DNA of 11,696 nucleotides from Holosporales bacterium (GCA_031275915.1 JAISOC010000013.1:1-11696); one strand, 5' to 3'; positions 1-6,282 are shown, counted from the stretch's first letter. Program-made: numbers and translations. Notes: a model not told the origin generated them from the sequence alone.

Positions 1-393
1 TGCGATGTCACAAACGAGTAGGCTTAAATTATTAAATTGCTTGTGGCACAGGCCTCTCAGACTAAATTGGTTTCAAAATTACTTGGTTGAAAAACGATTT
101 GAGTGTACATCTTTTGAAAAAATTTTCTCAAAAAAACTCTCCACTTGTTAACGGAAAATTAACCTTTTTGTGTTATTTTTTCCATCCCTAACCCCCGCCC
201 ACCACCTTGGGGGCTTGTGCTCACTCCCTCATCTATGCCAAAGCATAGCTTCAGCTTATCATAAAAAGATTAAGATTACGTTAATTTCTGGAAATTTTTT
301 TTTGAAAACATGTAAAAAGTACAATCCAAGTTTCATATTTGATTACAATGTCTCCCTCATATCATGGAACTGAGGTCAATCCATTTCAATAAC
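1..393. other. gene-free stretch downstream of pth
   Basis: I see no credible gene here. A 67-codon open frame at 170-373 lies over the repeat element at 101-314 and has no ribosome binding site or recognisable protein features. Bases 1-100 show nothing I can identify. No clear hairpin-plus-T-run terminator follows the pth stop at 394-396. Confidence 0.6.
101..314 (-). repeat. dispersed element, copy A (MITE-like, inverted relative to 4948-5195)
   Basis: Read on the minus strand, this stretch matches 4948-5195 on the plus strand. It is nearly collinear from TACATGTTTTC (at 314) to the GTACACTC end (at 101). The best-conserved core is about 148-293. The core holds a perfect 6-bp hairpin (CTATGC/GCATAG, 233-248) whose 4-nt loop differs between copies, followed by a GC-rich block with a GCCC/GGGC pairing. 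The two ends resemble each other in inverted orientation (TACAT-TTTT-AAAA-type), continuing inward with TTAAC- and TTTTTATG-like blocks. This is the layout of a miniature inverted-repeat element or a palindromic structured repeat. No transposase is present. A small RNA gene is an alternative reading. Confidence 0.75.
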
Positions 394-954
394 CTAGATC
401 AATTTTTTGATTGCTTCAGCTTTATCCCCCGGAGCGAAAATAAGATCCTCTATGTTTTCAGCAATTTTCTGAAACAGTTGATGAAATTCATGTAACTCGT
501 CAGTAAAAAATTTGGACACTACATAATCATTTATTTCTATTTTTTCCACAGGTCTACCAATTCCTATACGTATTCTCCAATAATTTTTCCCAACAGCAGC
601 ATCTATATTTCTAATTCCATTATGTCCCCCATCTCTTCCAGCAAATTTAATTTTTATATTTAACGATTTGAGATCTATATCATCATGTATCACAAAAACA
701 CTTTCTGTTGGAATTCTGTAAAAGGAGATGAGCTGTTGTACAGCAATCCCTGATAAATTCATAAATGTTTGAGGTTTTTGTAGAATGATTTTCTCATTAT
801 TTAAAATCCTCGTTGCTATAAGAGATGAGTGTTTCTCCATAAATTCCGGGAATCCAAAATGATGGGCAACAGCATCAATACACATGAAACCCATATTGTG
901 TCTTGTATTAGAGTAACGAAGTCCTGGGTTTCCCAAGCCAACTATTAAAATCAT
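394..954 (-). CDS. pth: peptidyl-tRNA hydrolase
   Basis: Cytoplasmic enzyme that hydrolyses the ester bond of peptidyl-tRNAs dropped from ribosomes, recycling tRNA. The 186-residue product has the normal length for the bacterial Pth family. It opens with the family signature (GLGNPG at 6-11). The expected active-site residues are present: N9, H19 (in TRHNMGF), N66 (in TFMNLSG), D91 (in IHDDIDL) and N112 (in GGHNG). The loop before the last motif reads GRDGGHNG rather than the more usual GGGHGGHNG type, a minor variation. The ATG at 954-952 overlaps the rplY stop in an ATGA arrangement, so translation is probably coupled to rplY. That gene order (bL25 then Pth) is common in bacteria. The identification is secure. 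Confidence 0.97.
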   Translation of the reverse strand: MILIVGLGNPGLRYSNTRHNMGFMCIDAVAHHFGFPEFMEKHSSLIATRILNNEKIILQKPQTFMNLSGIAVQQLISFYRIPTESVFVIHDDIDLKSLNIKIKFAGRDGGHNGIRNIDAAVGKNYWRIRIGIGRPVEKIEINDYVVSKFFTDELHEFHQLFQKIAENIEDLIFAPGDKAEAIKKLI

Positions 955-1580
955 TTTTCTTGTTCTTCTGTGGTAGGTTCTTCTGCGGATGCCTCTTTCT
1001 CTTCTTCCTCTTCAACAGAAATTCTAGAACCAACTAGAGTTGCTATAATTGAATCTCTCTCTGGATGAGCAGGTGTAACTCCGCTAGGAAATTTGATATC
1101 ATCTATACCGAAGCTATCTCCAATGTCTTTCCCCGATAAATCTAAAACAAATTTTTCTGGAATATTGTCAGCAGGACAGAGACACTCAAGTTGATGAACT
1201 ACAAGATTTAAAACTCCTCCTTTCTTTATGCCTATTGATTTATCTTCATTGATGAACTCAATACTAACATGAATTTTTACCTTTGAATCCTCTGATACTC
1301 TTTGAAAATCAACATGAATAGGAATATCTGTTACAGGGTGAAAGTCAATATCTCTTGGCAAAATTTTTTCAGCTTTCCCACGCAATTTAATGTTAATAAC
1401 GTGTCCGAAAAAAGAGGAAGAAAAACAAACTCTTTTAAGAGCTTTTTCATCCATAGAGACACTTATGGGCTCCATACCTGCTCCATATACAATACCTGGA
1501 ACTAATCCATTGTGCCTAAGTTTTCTAGCTTCCTTTTTCCCTCCTGGAGTTCTCTCTGTGATATTTAAATCCTCAATCAT
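951..1580 (-). CDS. rplY: 50S ribosomal protein bL25, long CTC/TL5 form
   Basis: Ribosomal protein of the 50S central protuberance that binds 5S rRNA. At 209 residues it is the two-domain CTC form rather than the short E. coli-type L25. Residues 1 to about 92 form the L25 5S-binding domain, with the typical RxxGxxPGIVYG segment (RHNGLVPGIVYGAG). About 95-185 form the TL5-type C-terminal beta domain (VHVDFQRVSED near its start, then DIGDSFGIDDIKFPSGV). Residues 189-209 are a very acidic tail rich in Glu. The ATG at 1580-1578 has an AAGGA-type ribosome binding site on the minus strand about 8 bases upstream. It is the first gene of a two-gene operon with pth. The assignment is secure; only the domain borders are approximate. 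Confidence 0.96.
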   Translation of the reverse strand: MIEDLNITERTPGGKKEARKLRHNGLVPGIVYGAGMEPISVSMDEKALKRVCFSSSFFGHVINIKLRGKAEKILPRDIDFHPVTDIPIHVDFQRVSEDSKVKIHVSIEFINEDKSIGIKKGGVLNLVVHQLECLCPADNIPEKFVLDLSGKDIGDSFGIDDIKFPSGVTPAHPERDSIIATLVGSRISVEEEEEKEASAEEPTTEEQEK

Positions 1581-1615
1581 TTTTCAGTTCCTTATTTTTT
1601 GAATAGTTGAAGAGA

Positions 1616-1644
1616 ATTTTAACTCTAGAAGCCAAACTAAGCAA
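1616..1644 (-). promoter_or_regulatory. candidate promoter of rplY-pth
   Basis: On the minus strand, TTGCTT (1644-1639) and TAAAAT (1621-1616) are separated by exactly 17 bases. This lies about 36 bases upstream of the rplY start codon. Boxes of this quality arise often in AT-rich DNA, so the call rests mainly on spacing and position. Confidence 0.4.
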
Positions 1645-1742
1645 GTTTTGCAAGTTGTACCACTCCAATAGGATATACATTAGCCTTGTTCTTGGAACCC
1701 ACAATTTGTCGTATGTGAACTTATACAATTCTTTTGGGAGAA

Positions 1743-1815
1743 TTGACAGCTAAATGTAGAAGTTTCAGCTGAGATTAGATCTCATCTTTTATAACTTCTG
1801 CCAGAAGTAGCGTTA
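1743..1815. repeat. mosaic of two short dispersed repeat motifs
   Basis: Two motifs found elsewhere in the window sit here. The first, TTGACAGCTAAATGTAGAAG (1743-1762, plus), matches 8338-8358 (plus) and 4084-4103 (minus). The second, CTGCCAGAAGTAGCGTTA (1798-1815), is the minus-strand form of the end of the palindromic repeats at 8419-8461 and 4841-4881. At 1794-1808 the sequence also makes a perfect 7-bp inverted repeat around one base (ACTTCTG/CAGAAGT). It looks like a partial or decayed copy of the full element. Confidence 0.6.
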
Positions 1816-1962
1816 ATTTTTCTTGCATATAACTCATTAAGTTTAAAATAATATATCAAATATTCGCTGATAATGGTAATAGTATTGCATAAGTTTTCTT
1901 GTTGCATTTATTGTAAATCAAAAGTAAAGTACCCTGATATTGTTTTTTTAAGAGGTGTGTTT

Positions 1963-2796
1963 ATGAGGAACATACTTGTGGTCGTAGGCATCATTGCTTA
2001 CATAATGGGAGGAATTGGTACTGTGGAAGCTTCCACAGAGGAAACATCCAGTGTTGCATTAGATACTGCTCTAACGCTGTTTGATGACTGCTTTAAGTCT
2101 TCATCAAAACTTTCAGCTGATTTTGGGACAAGATTAGAAAGTTTGCCACCTCAAACCAAAACAGAAGTTAATGTGCTGAAGGAGAGGATCAATAAACTTG
2201 AAACAGATATTAGTAGTGGACGCTGGATATCTGGTAGAGATGGTATGTTGAAAGATTTGGACGGGGTGCTGGTAGCAATAGATTTTGATATGGATAATTT
2301 AATGAACGCAATTGAACAGGCAAAAACGGTGCTGAATACAGTATACGACGATGCCAGTACACAACGCTCTGAATTTACAGAAAGTGTGAGAGAAATATGT
2401 ATCTTGCTTAAAGCAATAATGGACAATAAACGAGTTATAAAGCAAAACGAAATGTTTTATGAAAAAAGCAGAATTAGAGAGGGACGTTTGGCAGGTGGAG
2501 TCGGACCTGGAGCATCAAGCAGTACATCTTCCGAAGTCTTGCATGACCCCGCAACAGTATCAAGTAGCAGCAGCAGTAGTAGCAGCAGCAGCAGTTCCTC
2601 TTCTGCTGATAGGTCAGAACCTACACCGGAAGAGCAGTTCTATAGGTATAAGAAGGATACCCGAAGCGAACAAACTGCATATTACAATATTAGGATAGAC
2701 CAGCTACATCAAGAGGTTGTTAAAATGAAAGAAGAAACGAATAAGAGGTTTGAAGAAATAGATAAGAAAATCAAGGAGCTTTTGAAAAAGAAATAA
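1963..2796 (+). CDS. exported coiled-coil protein with poly-serine linker, tandem family member 1
   Basis: I do not recognise a named family. I place the start at 1963, where AGAGGTG lies 5 bases upstream and the product begins with a good signal peptide (MRNILVVVGII...TVEA, cleavage likely after residue 23). The 277-residue product is predicted to leave the cytoplasm. Residues about 31-120 align with the second array member: a lone Cys in DDCFK, then DFGTRLESL, a helical stretch, and IDFDMDNLMNAIE. Residues 200-214 are 15 consecutive serines, preceded by a Gly/Ser-rich segment, which suggests a flexible linker. The C-terminal about 35 residues are a highly charged coiled coil (KEETNKRFEE) closely similar to the third member. 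Its last codons and stop lie inside the 55-bp spacer repeat. It could be periplasmic, surface-exposed or secreted to a host; the sequence cannot decide. Confidence 0.8.
   Translation: MRNILVVVGIIAYIMGGIGTVEASTEETSSVALDTALTLFDDCFKSSSKLSADFGTRLESLPPQTKTEVNVLKERINKLETDISSGRWISGRDGMLKDLDGVLVAIDFDMDNLMNAIEQAKTVLNTVYDDASTQRSEFTESVREICILLKAIMDNKRVIKQNEMFYEKSRIREGRLAGGVGPGASSSTSSEVLHDPATVSSSSSSSSSSSSSSSADRSEPTPEEQFYRYKKDTRSEQTAYYNIRIDQLHQEVVKMKEETNKRFEEIDKKIKELLKKK
2560..2604 (+). repeat. in-frame serine trinucleotide microsatellite
   Basis: Fifteen serine codons lie in a row, eleven of them consecutive AGT/AGC triplets (2563-2595), followed by TCC TCT TCT. Loss or gain of whole triplets by slippage would change linker length without breaking the frame. 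The mix of AGT and AGC, plus the TCN codons at the ends, shows that the tract is not perfectly pure. Confidence 0.9.
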
Positions 2797-2842
2797 AAAC
2801 TTGACACAACGCATTTGCATCTGAGACGCTGTAATTATGTTA
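2788..2842 (+). repeat. 55-bp perfect direct repeat, copy 1
   Basis: This is identical base for base to 3519-3573, 731 bp downstream. It starts in the last two codons of the first array gene (AAG AAA TAA), runs through AAAAACTTGACACAACGC and ends at TAATTATGTTA, just before the next gene's ribosome binding site. A 15-base remnant (GAATAAAAACTTGAC, 3875-3889) follows the third gene. A TTGACA hexamer (2801-2806) is present, but no -10-like box lies 16-18 bases after it, so a promoter is not supported. Confidence 0.95.
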
Positions 2843-2861
2843 TCTTTTTCGGAGTTTTGTT

Positions 2862-3527
2862 ATGAAAAGTTTATACATAGTCGCAGCGTCTTTTTTGTGT
2901 ATAGCTGCTGGAGCAGTTGCTAGTGAGGAGTTTGAATCTCTTTCTTTTGGAGGACTATTTCGCGGTTGTCTACAATACCCTAACCTTCCAACTGATTTTA
3001 AAACAAAATTGGAAAATTTGTCAGCTAAAAATGAGGAGAAAGTTAGAGTTGTAAAAGAGAACATTAGTGAAATTAAAAAATCGGTTAATGCCAATCAAGT
3101 GCAAATACGAGTTAGTGATAATACGTTGCTGGAGTTGGATGAATTCTCGTTGGGATTGGATTCAAGTATGGAAGCATTAAAGATGGAAGTTAAGTGGACA
3201 CAAAACATGATAGTCAAAAAAGATGAAGCCCAAAAGCAGCCTTTTGAATTTGAATCCGAATACAACCTCGAAGAAAGGAGCCTCTTACTTGGTAATGTTA
3301 TAAAAATGAGAGATTCACACAAAGAGATAAGAAAAATCGAACAATTAGTAAAGGCACGCGAAATGTCAGTTAATAGGGTAATAGCAAACAAAGATAATTT
3401 TGAAGATTATTTAAGCGCTATGCAACTTTATCAAGAAATAGATAAGGCGTACCCAAAACTCGACGAGATGAAGAAAGAAATTGGTAACATCGCAGCTTTG
3501 TTCAAGGAATTTTTGAACAAGAAATAA
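2862..3527 (+). CDS. exported coiled-coil protein, tandem family member 2
   Basis: Function unknown. The 221-residue product starts at an ATG preceded by GGAG at 2851-2854 (7-base spacer). Its signal peptide (MKSLYIVAASFLC..., cleavage likely after AVA at residues 18-20) is nearly the same as that of the third member. The mature part has one Cys near the start (FRGCLQ). It then matches member 1 (DFKTKLENL, a helix rich in Lys/Glu, SDNTLLELDEF, GLDSSMEALKMEV). After this comes a long, mostly helical, charged region (about 120-221) with heptad-like spacing, ending in LFKEFLNKK. There is no membrane segment after the signal and no catalytic motif that I can see. It is probably a soluble periplasmic or secreted helical protein. 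Its flanks are the two copies of the 55-bp repeat, so recombination between them would delete or duplicate exactly this gene. Confidence 0.85.
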   Translation: MKSLYIVAASFLCIAAGAVASEEFESLSFGGLFRGCLQYPNLPTDFKTKLENLSAKNEEKVRVVKENISEIKKSVNANQVQIRVSDNTLLELDEFSLGLDSSMEALKMEVKWTQNMIVKKDEAQKQPFEFESEYNLEERSLLLGNVIKMRDSHKEIRKIEQLVKAREMSVNRVIANKDNFEDYLSAMQLYQEIDKAYPKLDEMKKEIGNIAALFKEFLNKK

Positions 3528-3573
3528 AAACTTGACACAACGCATTTGCATCTGAGACGCTGTAATTATGTTA
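3519..3573 (+). repeat. 55-bp perfect direct repeat, copy 2
   Basis: Identical to 2788-2842. It overlaps the last codons of the second array gene and ends 22 bases before the third gene's start. The proteins on either side are only weakly similar, so this perfect identity needs recent duplication, gene conversion or selection on the spacer itself. Confidence 0.95.
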
Positions 3574-3595
3574 CGTTTTTTGTTGAGGTTGGATT

Positions 3596-3880
3596 ATGAA
3601 AAAATTATACATAGTTGCGGCGTCTTTTTTGTGTGTAGCTTCTGGAGCAGTTAACAGTACGTGTCTTAAAAGAATAAATGATCAGCCAATGGAAAAATTA
3701 AAAGAGCTGAACTATAAAGTCGCCAATCTGAAAGAAGAAACAAATAGGAAGTTTGAAGAGATGAAGGAAGAGACGAAAAAGGAGTTTAAAGAGATGAGAG
3801 AAGAAATGAGTAAACTCACAGCTTTGCTCAAGATAGCACTGGCTGAGAAGCTTTTGGATGAGAAAAAAGAGGGCGAATAA
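3596..3880 (+). CDS. small exported coiled-coil protein, tandem family member 3 (short form)
   Basis: A 94-residue product of unknown function. The ATG has GAGG at 3585-3588 (7-base spacer). The signal peptide (MKKLYIVAASFLC...) is almost identical to member 2, with cleavage likely near residue 21. The mature start again carries one Cys (STCLKR). The rest is a single continuous charged coiled coil in which KEETNRKFEE matches the C-terminus of member 1, followed by repeats of the E-E-x-K-K/E-F type. The conserved middle region of members 1 and 2 is absent. It therefore looks like an internally deleted or recombinant copy: front end of member 2, coiled coil like member 1. It has an intact frame and its own ribosome binding site, so I treat it as a gene, not a pseudogene. 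Confidence 0.8.
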   Translation: MKKLYIVAASFLCVASGAVNSTCLKRINDQPMEKLKELNYKVANLKEETNRKFEEMKEETKKEFKEMREEMSKLTALLKIALAEKLLDEKKEGE

Positions 3881-4184
3881 AAACTTGACCAAGCGCTTCA
3901 CAATCTGGGATCTCTGCTGCTGTTCCAAAAAGGAAAATACGGTATGTGAATAGGAAGAAAGAAAAGGTAGAAATGTACGCTTGCTCACTTTGTTCACTGG
4001 CGCTACTTCATTACAGTGTTGAAGATGAAATTTGGTTCAAGAGCCTCAAAAAAACCAGAGAATATGAGGCTTTGCAACTAGAGCTCCTACATTTAGTTGT
4101 CAACGCCTTTTTTTGCATCGTATGGCAGAGGCAAATATTCTAATATGAACTGGACAGTGGATATGTTTTATTTATGCGTAAAAT
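3881..4184. other. repeat-bearing gap between the exported-protein array and rnd
   Basis: No credible gene. A 65-codon frame from a GTG at 3946 lies over the repeat motifs and lacks a ribosome binding site. The stretch begins with the AAAACTTGAC remnant of the array spacer. CCAAAAAGGAAAATAC (3925-3940) recurs with one change at 5314-5329. The palindromic repeat (3975-4009) and the second repeat motif (4084-4103, minus) follow. No convincing promoter for rnd is visible: a TAAAAT at 4179-4184 abuts its start codon and is therefore too close. Confidence 0.55.
3975..4009 (+). repeat. short palindromic dispersed repeat, copy 1
   Basis: It begins GTACGCTTGCTCACT and ends TGGCGCTACTTC, with imperfect inverted symmetry (GTA-CGC paired with GCG-CTAC, one bulge). 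It matches 8419-8461 on the same strand and 4841-4881 on the opposite strand. A second shared motif, TTGACAACTAAATGTAGGAG, lies on the minus strand at 4103-4084. Confidence 0.75.
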
Positions 4185-4799
4185 ATGAAGGTTATTCTTC
4201 ACAAAAATGATATACCAGCTGAGTTTTTGAAAAAGACAGTATCTGTTGCAGTGGATACAGAGACAATGGGGCTGAATCCTTATAGAGATCGACTATGTCT
4301 TGTACAATTATCAAAGGGTGATGGTGTCTGTCACCTAGTTCAAATGGAATCATTTAACAAATCCAAAAATCTTAAAGATCTATTGGAGAATAATAAAATT
4401 CTCAAGATTTTTCACTATGCTAGGTTTGATATGATGATGTTGTATAAATATCTTGGAGTTATGACAAAGAATATATACTGCACAAAAATAGCATCAAAGC
4501 TTGCAAGGACATACACTGACAGGCACAATCTAAAGGGATTATGTGAAGATTTGCTCAAAGTGGAAATTACCAAAGCACAGACGTGCACAGATTGGGGAGC
4601 CCAAAATCTAACTAAGGAGCAAAAAGAATACGCAGCAACAGATGTTCTTCATCTTCATGATTTGAAAAGAGAGTTAGATGTGATTTTAGTCAGGGAGCAA
4701 AGACAAAACATAGCGCAAAAGTGCTTTGATTTTTTGGAGATTAGGGTAATTTTCGATTTAATGTGCGGAGAAATGTATGACATCTTCAGTCACGGATAA
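4185..4799 (+). CDS. rnd: ribonuclease D-type 3'-5' exonuclease, single-domain form
   Basis: DEDD-superfamily 3'-5' exoribonuclease, expected to trim tRNA precursors or other structured RNA 3' ends in the cytoplasm. At 204 residues it has only the exonuclease domain; E. coli RNase D, at about 375 residues, adds two HRDC domains. The three Exo motifs are visible: D24-x-E26 in VDTETMGL, D82 in HYARFD, and Y149/D153 in EYAATD (DEDDy type). This compact form is usual in alphaproteobacteria. The ATG at 4185 follows an in-frame stop, and no ribosome binding site is apparent, so initiation may be weak or leaderless. It appears to be a single-gene unit, with repeat-filled gaps on both sides. Confidence 0.9.
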   Translation: MKVILHKNDIPAEFLKKTVSVAVDTETMGLNPYRDRLCLVQLSKGDGVCHLVQMESFNKSKNLKDLLENNKILKIFHYARFDMMMLYKYLGVMTKNIYCTKIASKLARTYTDRHNLKGLCEDLLKVEITKAQTCTDWGAQNLTKEQKEYAATDVLHLHDLKRELDVILVREQRQNIAQKCFDFLEIRVIFDLMCGEMYDIFSHG

Positions 4800-4840
4800 T
4801 TTCGCTGTATTTTTCTTTTTTGAGAAACTCATTATAAACC

Positions 4841-4881
4841 CTGCCAGAAGTAGCGCCAGCAAACAGAGTAAGCAAGCGTAC
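4841..4881 (-). repeat. short palindromic dispersed repeat, copy 3 (inverted)
   Basis: Read on the minus strand it begins GTACGCTTGCTTACT and ends GGCGCTACTTCTGGCAG. It is the reverse-oriented equivalent of 3975-4009 and 8419-8461. Paired bases in the imperfect stem are largely kept (CGC with GCG) while the middle varies. Just outside, CTGAGATAATGCAGGAGT looks like a diverged form of the TTGACAACTAAATGTAGGAG motif, directly joined to it. Confidence 0.75.
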
Positions 4882-4947
4882 ACTCCTGCATTATCTCAGT
4901 TTCACATAAGAGAGGCTGAGGATACATAAGACAGCTCCAAGTTTTGA

Positions 4948-5195
4948 TACATCTTTTTGAAAAAAATTTTCCAGAAATTAACTTACTTTTAATCTTTTTA
5001 TGATAAGCTGGAGCTATGCTGGTGCATAGATGAGGAAGTGAGCACGAGCCCCCGGTGGAGGCGGGCGGAGGTTAGGGATGAAAAAAATAGCATAAAAAGG
5101 TTAATTTTCCGTTAATAAAAGAGAAAAAAATTGAGATTTTTTTGAAATTTTGTTTCCCAAAATCTTCCTCAAAATAAGTTTTGATCTGTACACTC
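4948..5195 (+). repeat. dispersed element, copy B (MITE-like)
   Basis: Opposite-orientation partner of 101-314. It starts TACATCTTTTTGAAAA and ends at GTACACTC (5188-5195). The core at 4967-5115 is highly similar to the other copy; the right flank (about 5120-5180) is longer and more diverged. The hairpin CTATGC-TGGT-GCATAG (5014-5029) keeps its stem but not its loop relative to copy A. The GC-rich block 5042-5075 stands out in AT-rich surroundings. Inverted similarity within the element (ATTAAC...TTTTTATG near 4977-5002 against CATAAAAA...GTTAAT near 5091-5116) supports a fold-back structure. Confidence 0.75.
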
Positions 5196-5272
5196 TGGCT
5201 CTGTGCTCCGTATACTCCTTCAAGTCCTCCAGAAGTACTTGGTTTCCATTAAAAATTCCTGAGAAGCGGACC

Positions 5273-5304
5273 TTGACAAAGGTTGGCCGAGCAATCGGTA
5301 TAAT
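5273..5304 (+). promoter_or_regulatory. distal promoter candidate for rsmH-ftsL-ftsI
   Basis: A perfect TTGACA (5273-5278) and a perfect TATAAT (5299-5304) are present, but the spacer is 20 bases, longer than the usual 16-18. It lies about 110 bases upstream of rsmH. Activity would be expected to be low or factor-dependent at this spacing. Confidence 0.45.
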
Positions 5305-5352
5305 AGAGTAACTCCAAAAAGGAAAGTACTGTGAATCCCCAATAAAGTTCTC

Positions 5353-5381
5353 TTGTTTATTTCATAAAATTCTCATATAAT
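5353..5381 (+). promoter_or_regulatory. proximal promoter candidate for rsmH-ftsL-ftsI
   Basis: TTGTTT (5353-5358) and a perfect TATAAT (5376-5381) are separated by exactly 17 bases. Transcription would start about 5388, leaving a leader of roughly 28 bases before the rsmH ATG. The spacing and position are better than those of the distal candidate. Confidence 0.55.
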
Positions 5382-5415
5382 TGATCAGTATTTTTTGTGT
5401 TATTTAATAGGTGCA

Positions 5416-6282
5416 ATGGCACATACACCCGTATTGCTAAGTGAAGCCATTGAATTAATGCAAATATCGGATAAATGTAAAGTAATAGACGCAACATTTG
5501 GAGATGGGGGGCACACAAAGGCGATACTTAACTATAACCAAACGTGTAATGTGTTTGGAGTAGACAGAGATGAGCTGGCTGCAACTCAAGCAAAAATCGT
5601 CGAGTCTCAGTATCCAGAAAGATTTCGCTTTCTTTGTTCTAGATTTTCTCTTCTTCCAGAGCTTTTTCAAAATACAGAGAAATTTGACTCCGTATTGTTT
5701 GATTTTGGAGTATCATCGTCCCAAATAGATGATTACAATCGAGGGTTTTCCTTTATGAGGGATGGTCCTCTGGATATGAGGATGTCAGGTACAGACACGA
5801 TAACAGCTTTTGATATAGTAAACACGTATAGTCAAAAAGACATAGCTGACATTATATATAACTATGGGGAAGAACGAAAATCCAGAGAAATAGCGAAAAG
5901 AATAGTGGAGGCCAGGAAAGTGTCTTCTATAACAACTACCCTACAACTTAAGAACATTATTAACGATGCACTGCACAATAAGAAATTTTCAAAAATTGAT
6001 AATGCAACAAAGACATTTCAAGCTCTTAGAATATATATCAATCAAGAATTAGAGGAAATATCAAGTGCTCTAGCTGCTTTACCATTAATTTTGAAACATG
6101 GAGCAAGAATAGTTACTATATCTTTTCATGCCCTCGAATCTAGACTTGTTAAAGAGTGGCAAAGAAACAATTCAAACACAATAAAGAAAATTAACAAAAA
6201 AGTTATTAAACCAAGTAGGGAGGAAATTATACAGAATCCACGTTCTAGATCTGCTGTTCTTAGAGGTTTTATCTATGAATAA
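5416..6282 (+). CDS. rsmH: 16S rRNA (cytosine(1402)-N(4))-methyltransferase
   Basis: SAM-dependent enzyme (formerly MraW) that methylates N4 of C1402 in the decoding centre of 16S rRNA. From the ATG at 5416 it has 288 residues, a normal size. Typical motifs are HTPVLLSEAI at the N-terminus, the SAM-binding DATFGDGGHT (25-34), LFDFGVSSSQID, RGFSFMRDGPLDMRM, TISFHALESR and the C-terminal NPRSRSAVLR. The frame can be extended to a TTG at 5395, but the family's conserved start begins at the ATG, which has a modest AGGTG upstream. It is first in a three-gene division cluster and overlaps ftsL by 8 bp. The identification is secure. Confidence 0.96.
   Translation: MAHTPVLLSEAIELMQISDKCKVIDATFGDGGHTKAILNYNQTCNVFGVDRDELAATQAKIVESQYPERFRFLCSRFSLLPELFQNTEKFDSVLFDFGVSSSQIDDYNRGFSFMRDGPLDMRMSGTDTITAFDIVNTYSQKDIADIIYNYGEERKSREIAKRIVEARKVSSITTTLQLKNIINDALHNKKFSKIDNATKTFQALRIYINQELEEISSALAALPLILKHGARIVTISFHALESRLVKEWQRNNSNTIKKINKKVIKPSREEIIQNPRSRSAVLRGFIYE

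Larger units (their letters stand above)
1581..1962. other. divergent intergenic region between rplY and the exported-protein array
   Basis: This gap separates two divergently transcribed units. The left part probably carries the rplY-pth promoter on the minus strand. The middle holds repeat motifs (1743-1815). The right part (about 1820-1960) is very AT-rich and must contain the start signal for the first exported-protein gene. TTGCAT at 1823-1828 and TAAAAT at 1844-1849 are the nearest promoter-like boxes, but their 15-base spacing is poor. An upstream in-frame ATG at 1873 would add 30 residues lacking export-signal character, so I do not use it. Confidence 0.5.
4800..5415. other. long intergenic region upstream of the division cluster
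   Basis: No gene seen. In order it contains the minus-strand palindromic repeat (4841-4881), copy B of the larger element (4948-5195), a plain stretch (5196-5270), and two promoter candidates before rsmH. A short sequence at 5314-5329 repeats 3925-3940 with one change. An mraZ gene, which often precedes rsmH, is not present. Confidence 0.6.

Noticed and set aside
170..373. 67-codon plus-strand open frame
   Set aside because: It lies mostly over the repeat element at 101-314, has no ribosome binding site, and its Pro/His/Leu-rich start is what the GC-rich core of the repeat gives when translated.
1873..1962. 30-residue N-terminal extension of the first exported protein
   Set aside because: The extension is Cys-rich and not signal-like. 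The ATG at 1963 has a good ribosome binding site and opens directly into a signal peptide.
2801..2842. Promoter at the TTGACA in the 55-bp repeat
   Set aside because: No -10-like hexamer lies 16-18 bases after it; the nearest candidate (TGTAAT) is 23 bases away.
3946..4143. 65-codon plus-strand open frame
   Set aside because: Starts at GTG without a ribosome binding site and is made largely of the two dispersed repeat motifs.
5273..5330. tRNA-like segment near GGTTGGCCGAGCAATCGG
   Set aside because: The start resembles a tRNA acceptor/D region, but no anticodon arm, T-loop (GTTCGA) or closing acceptor strand follows.
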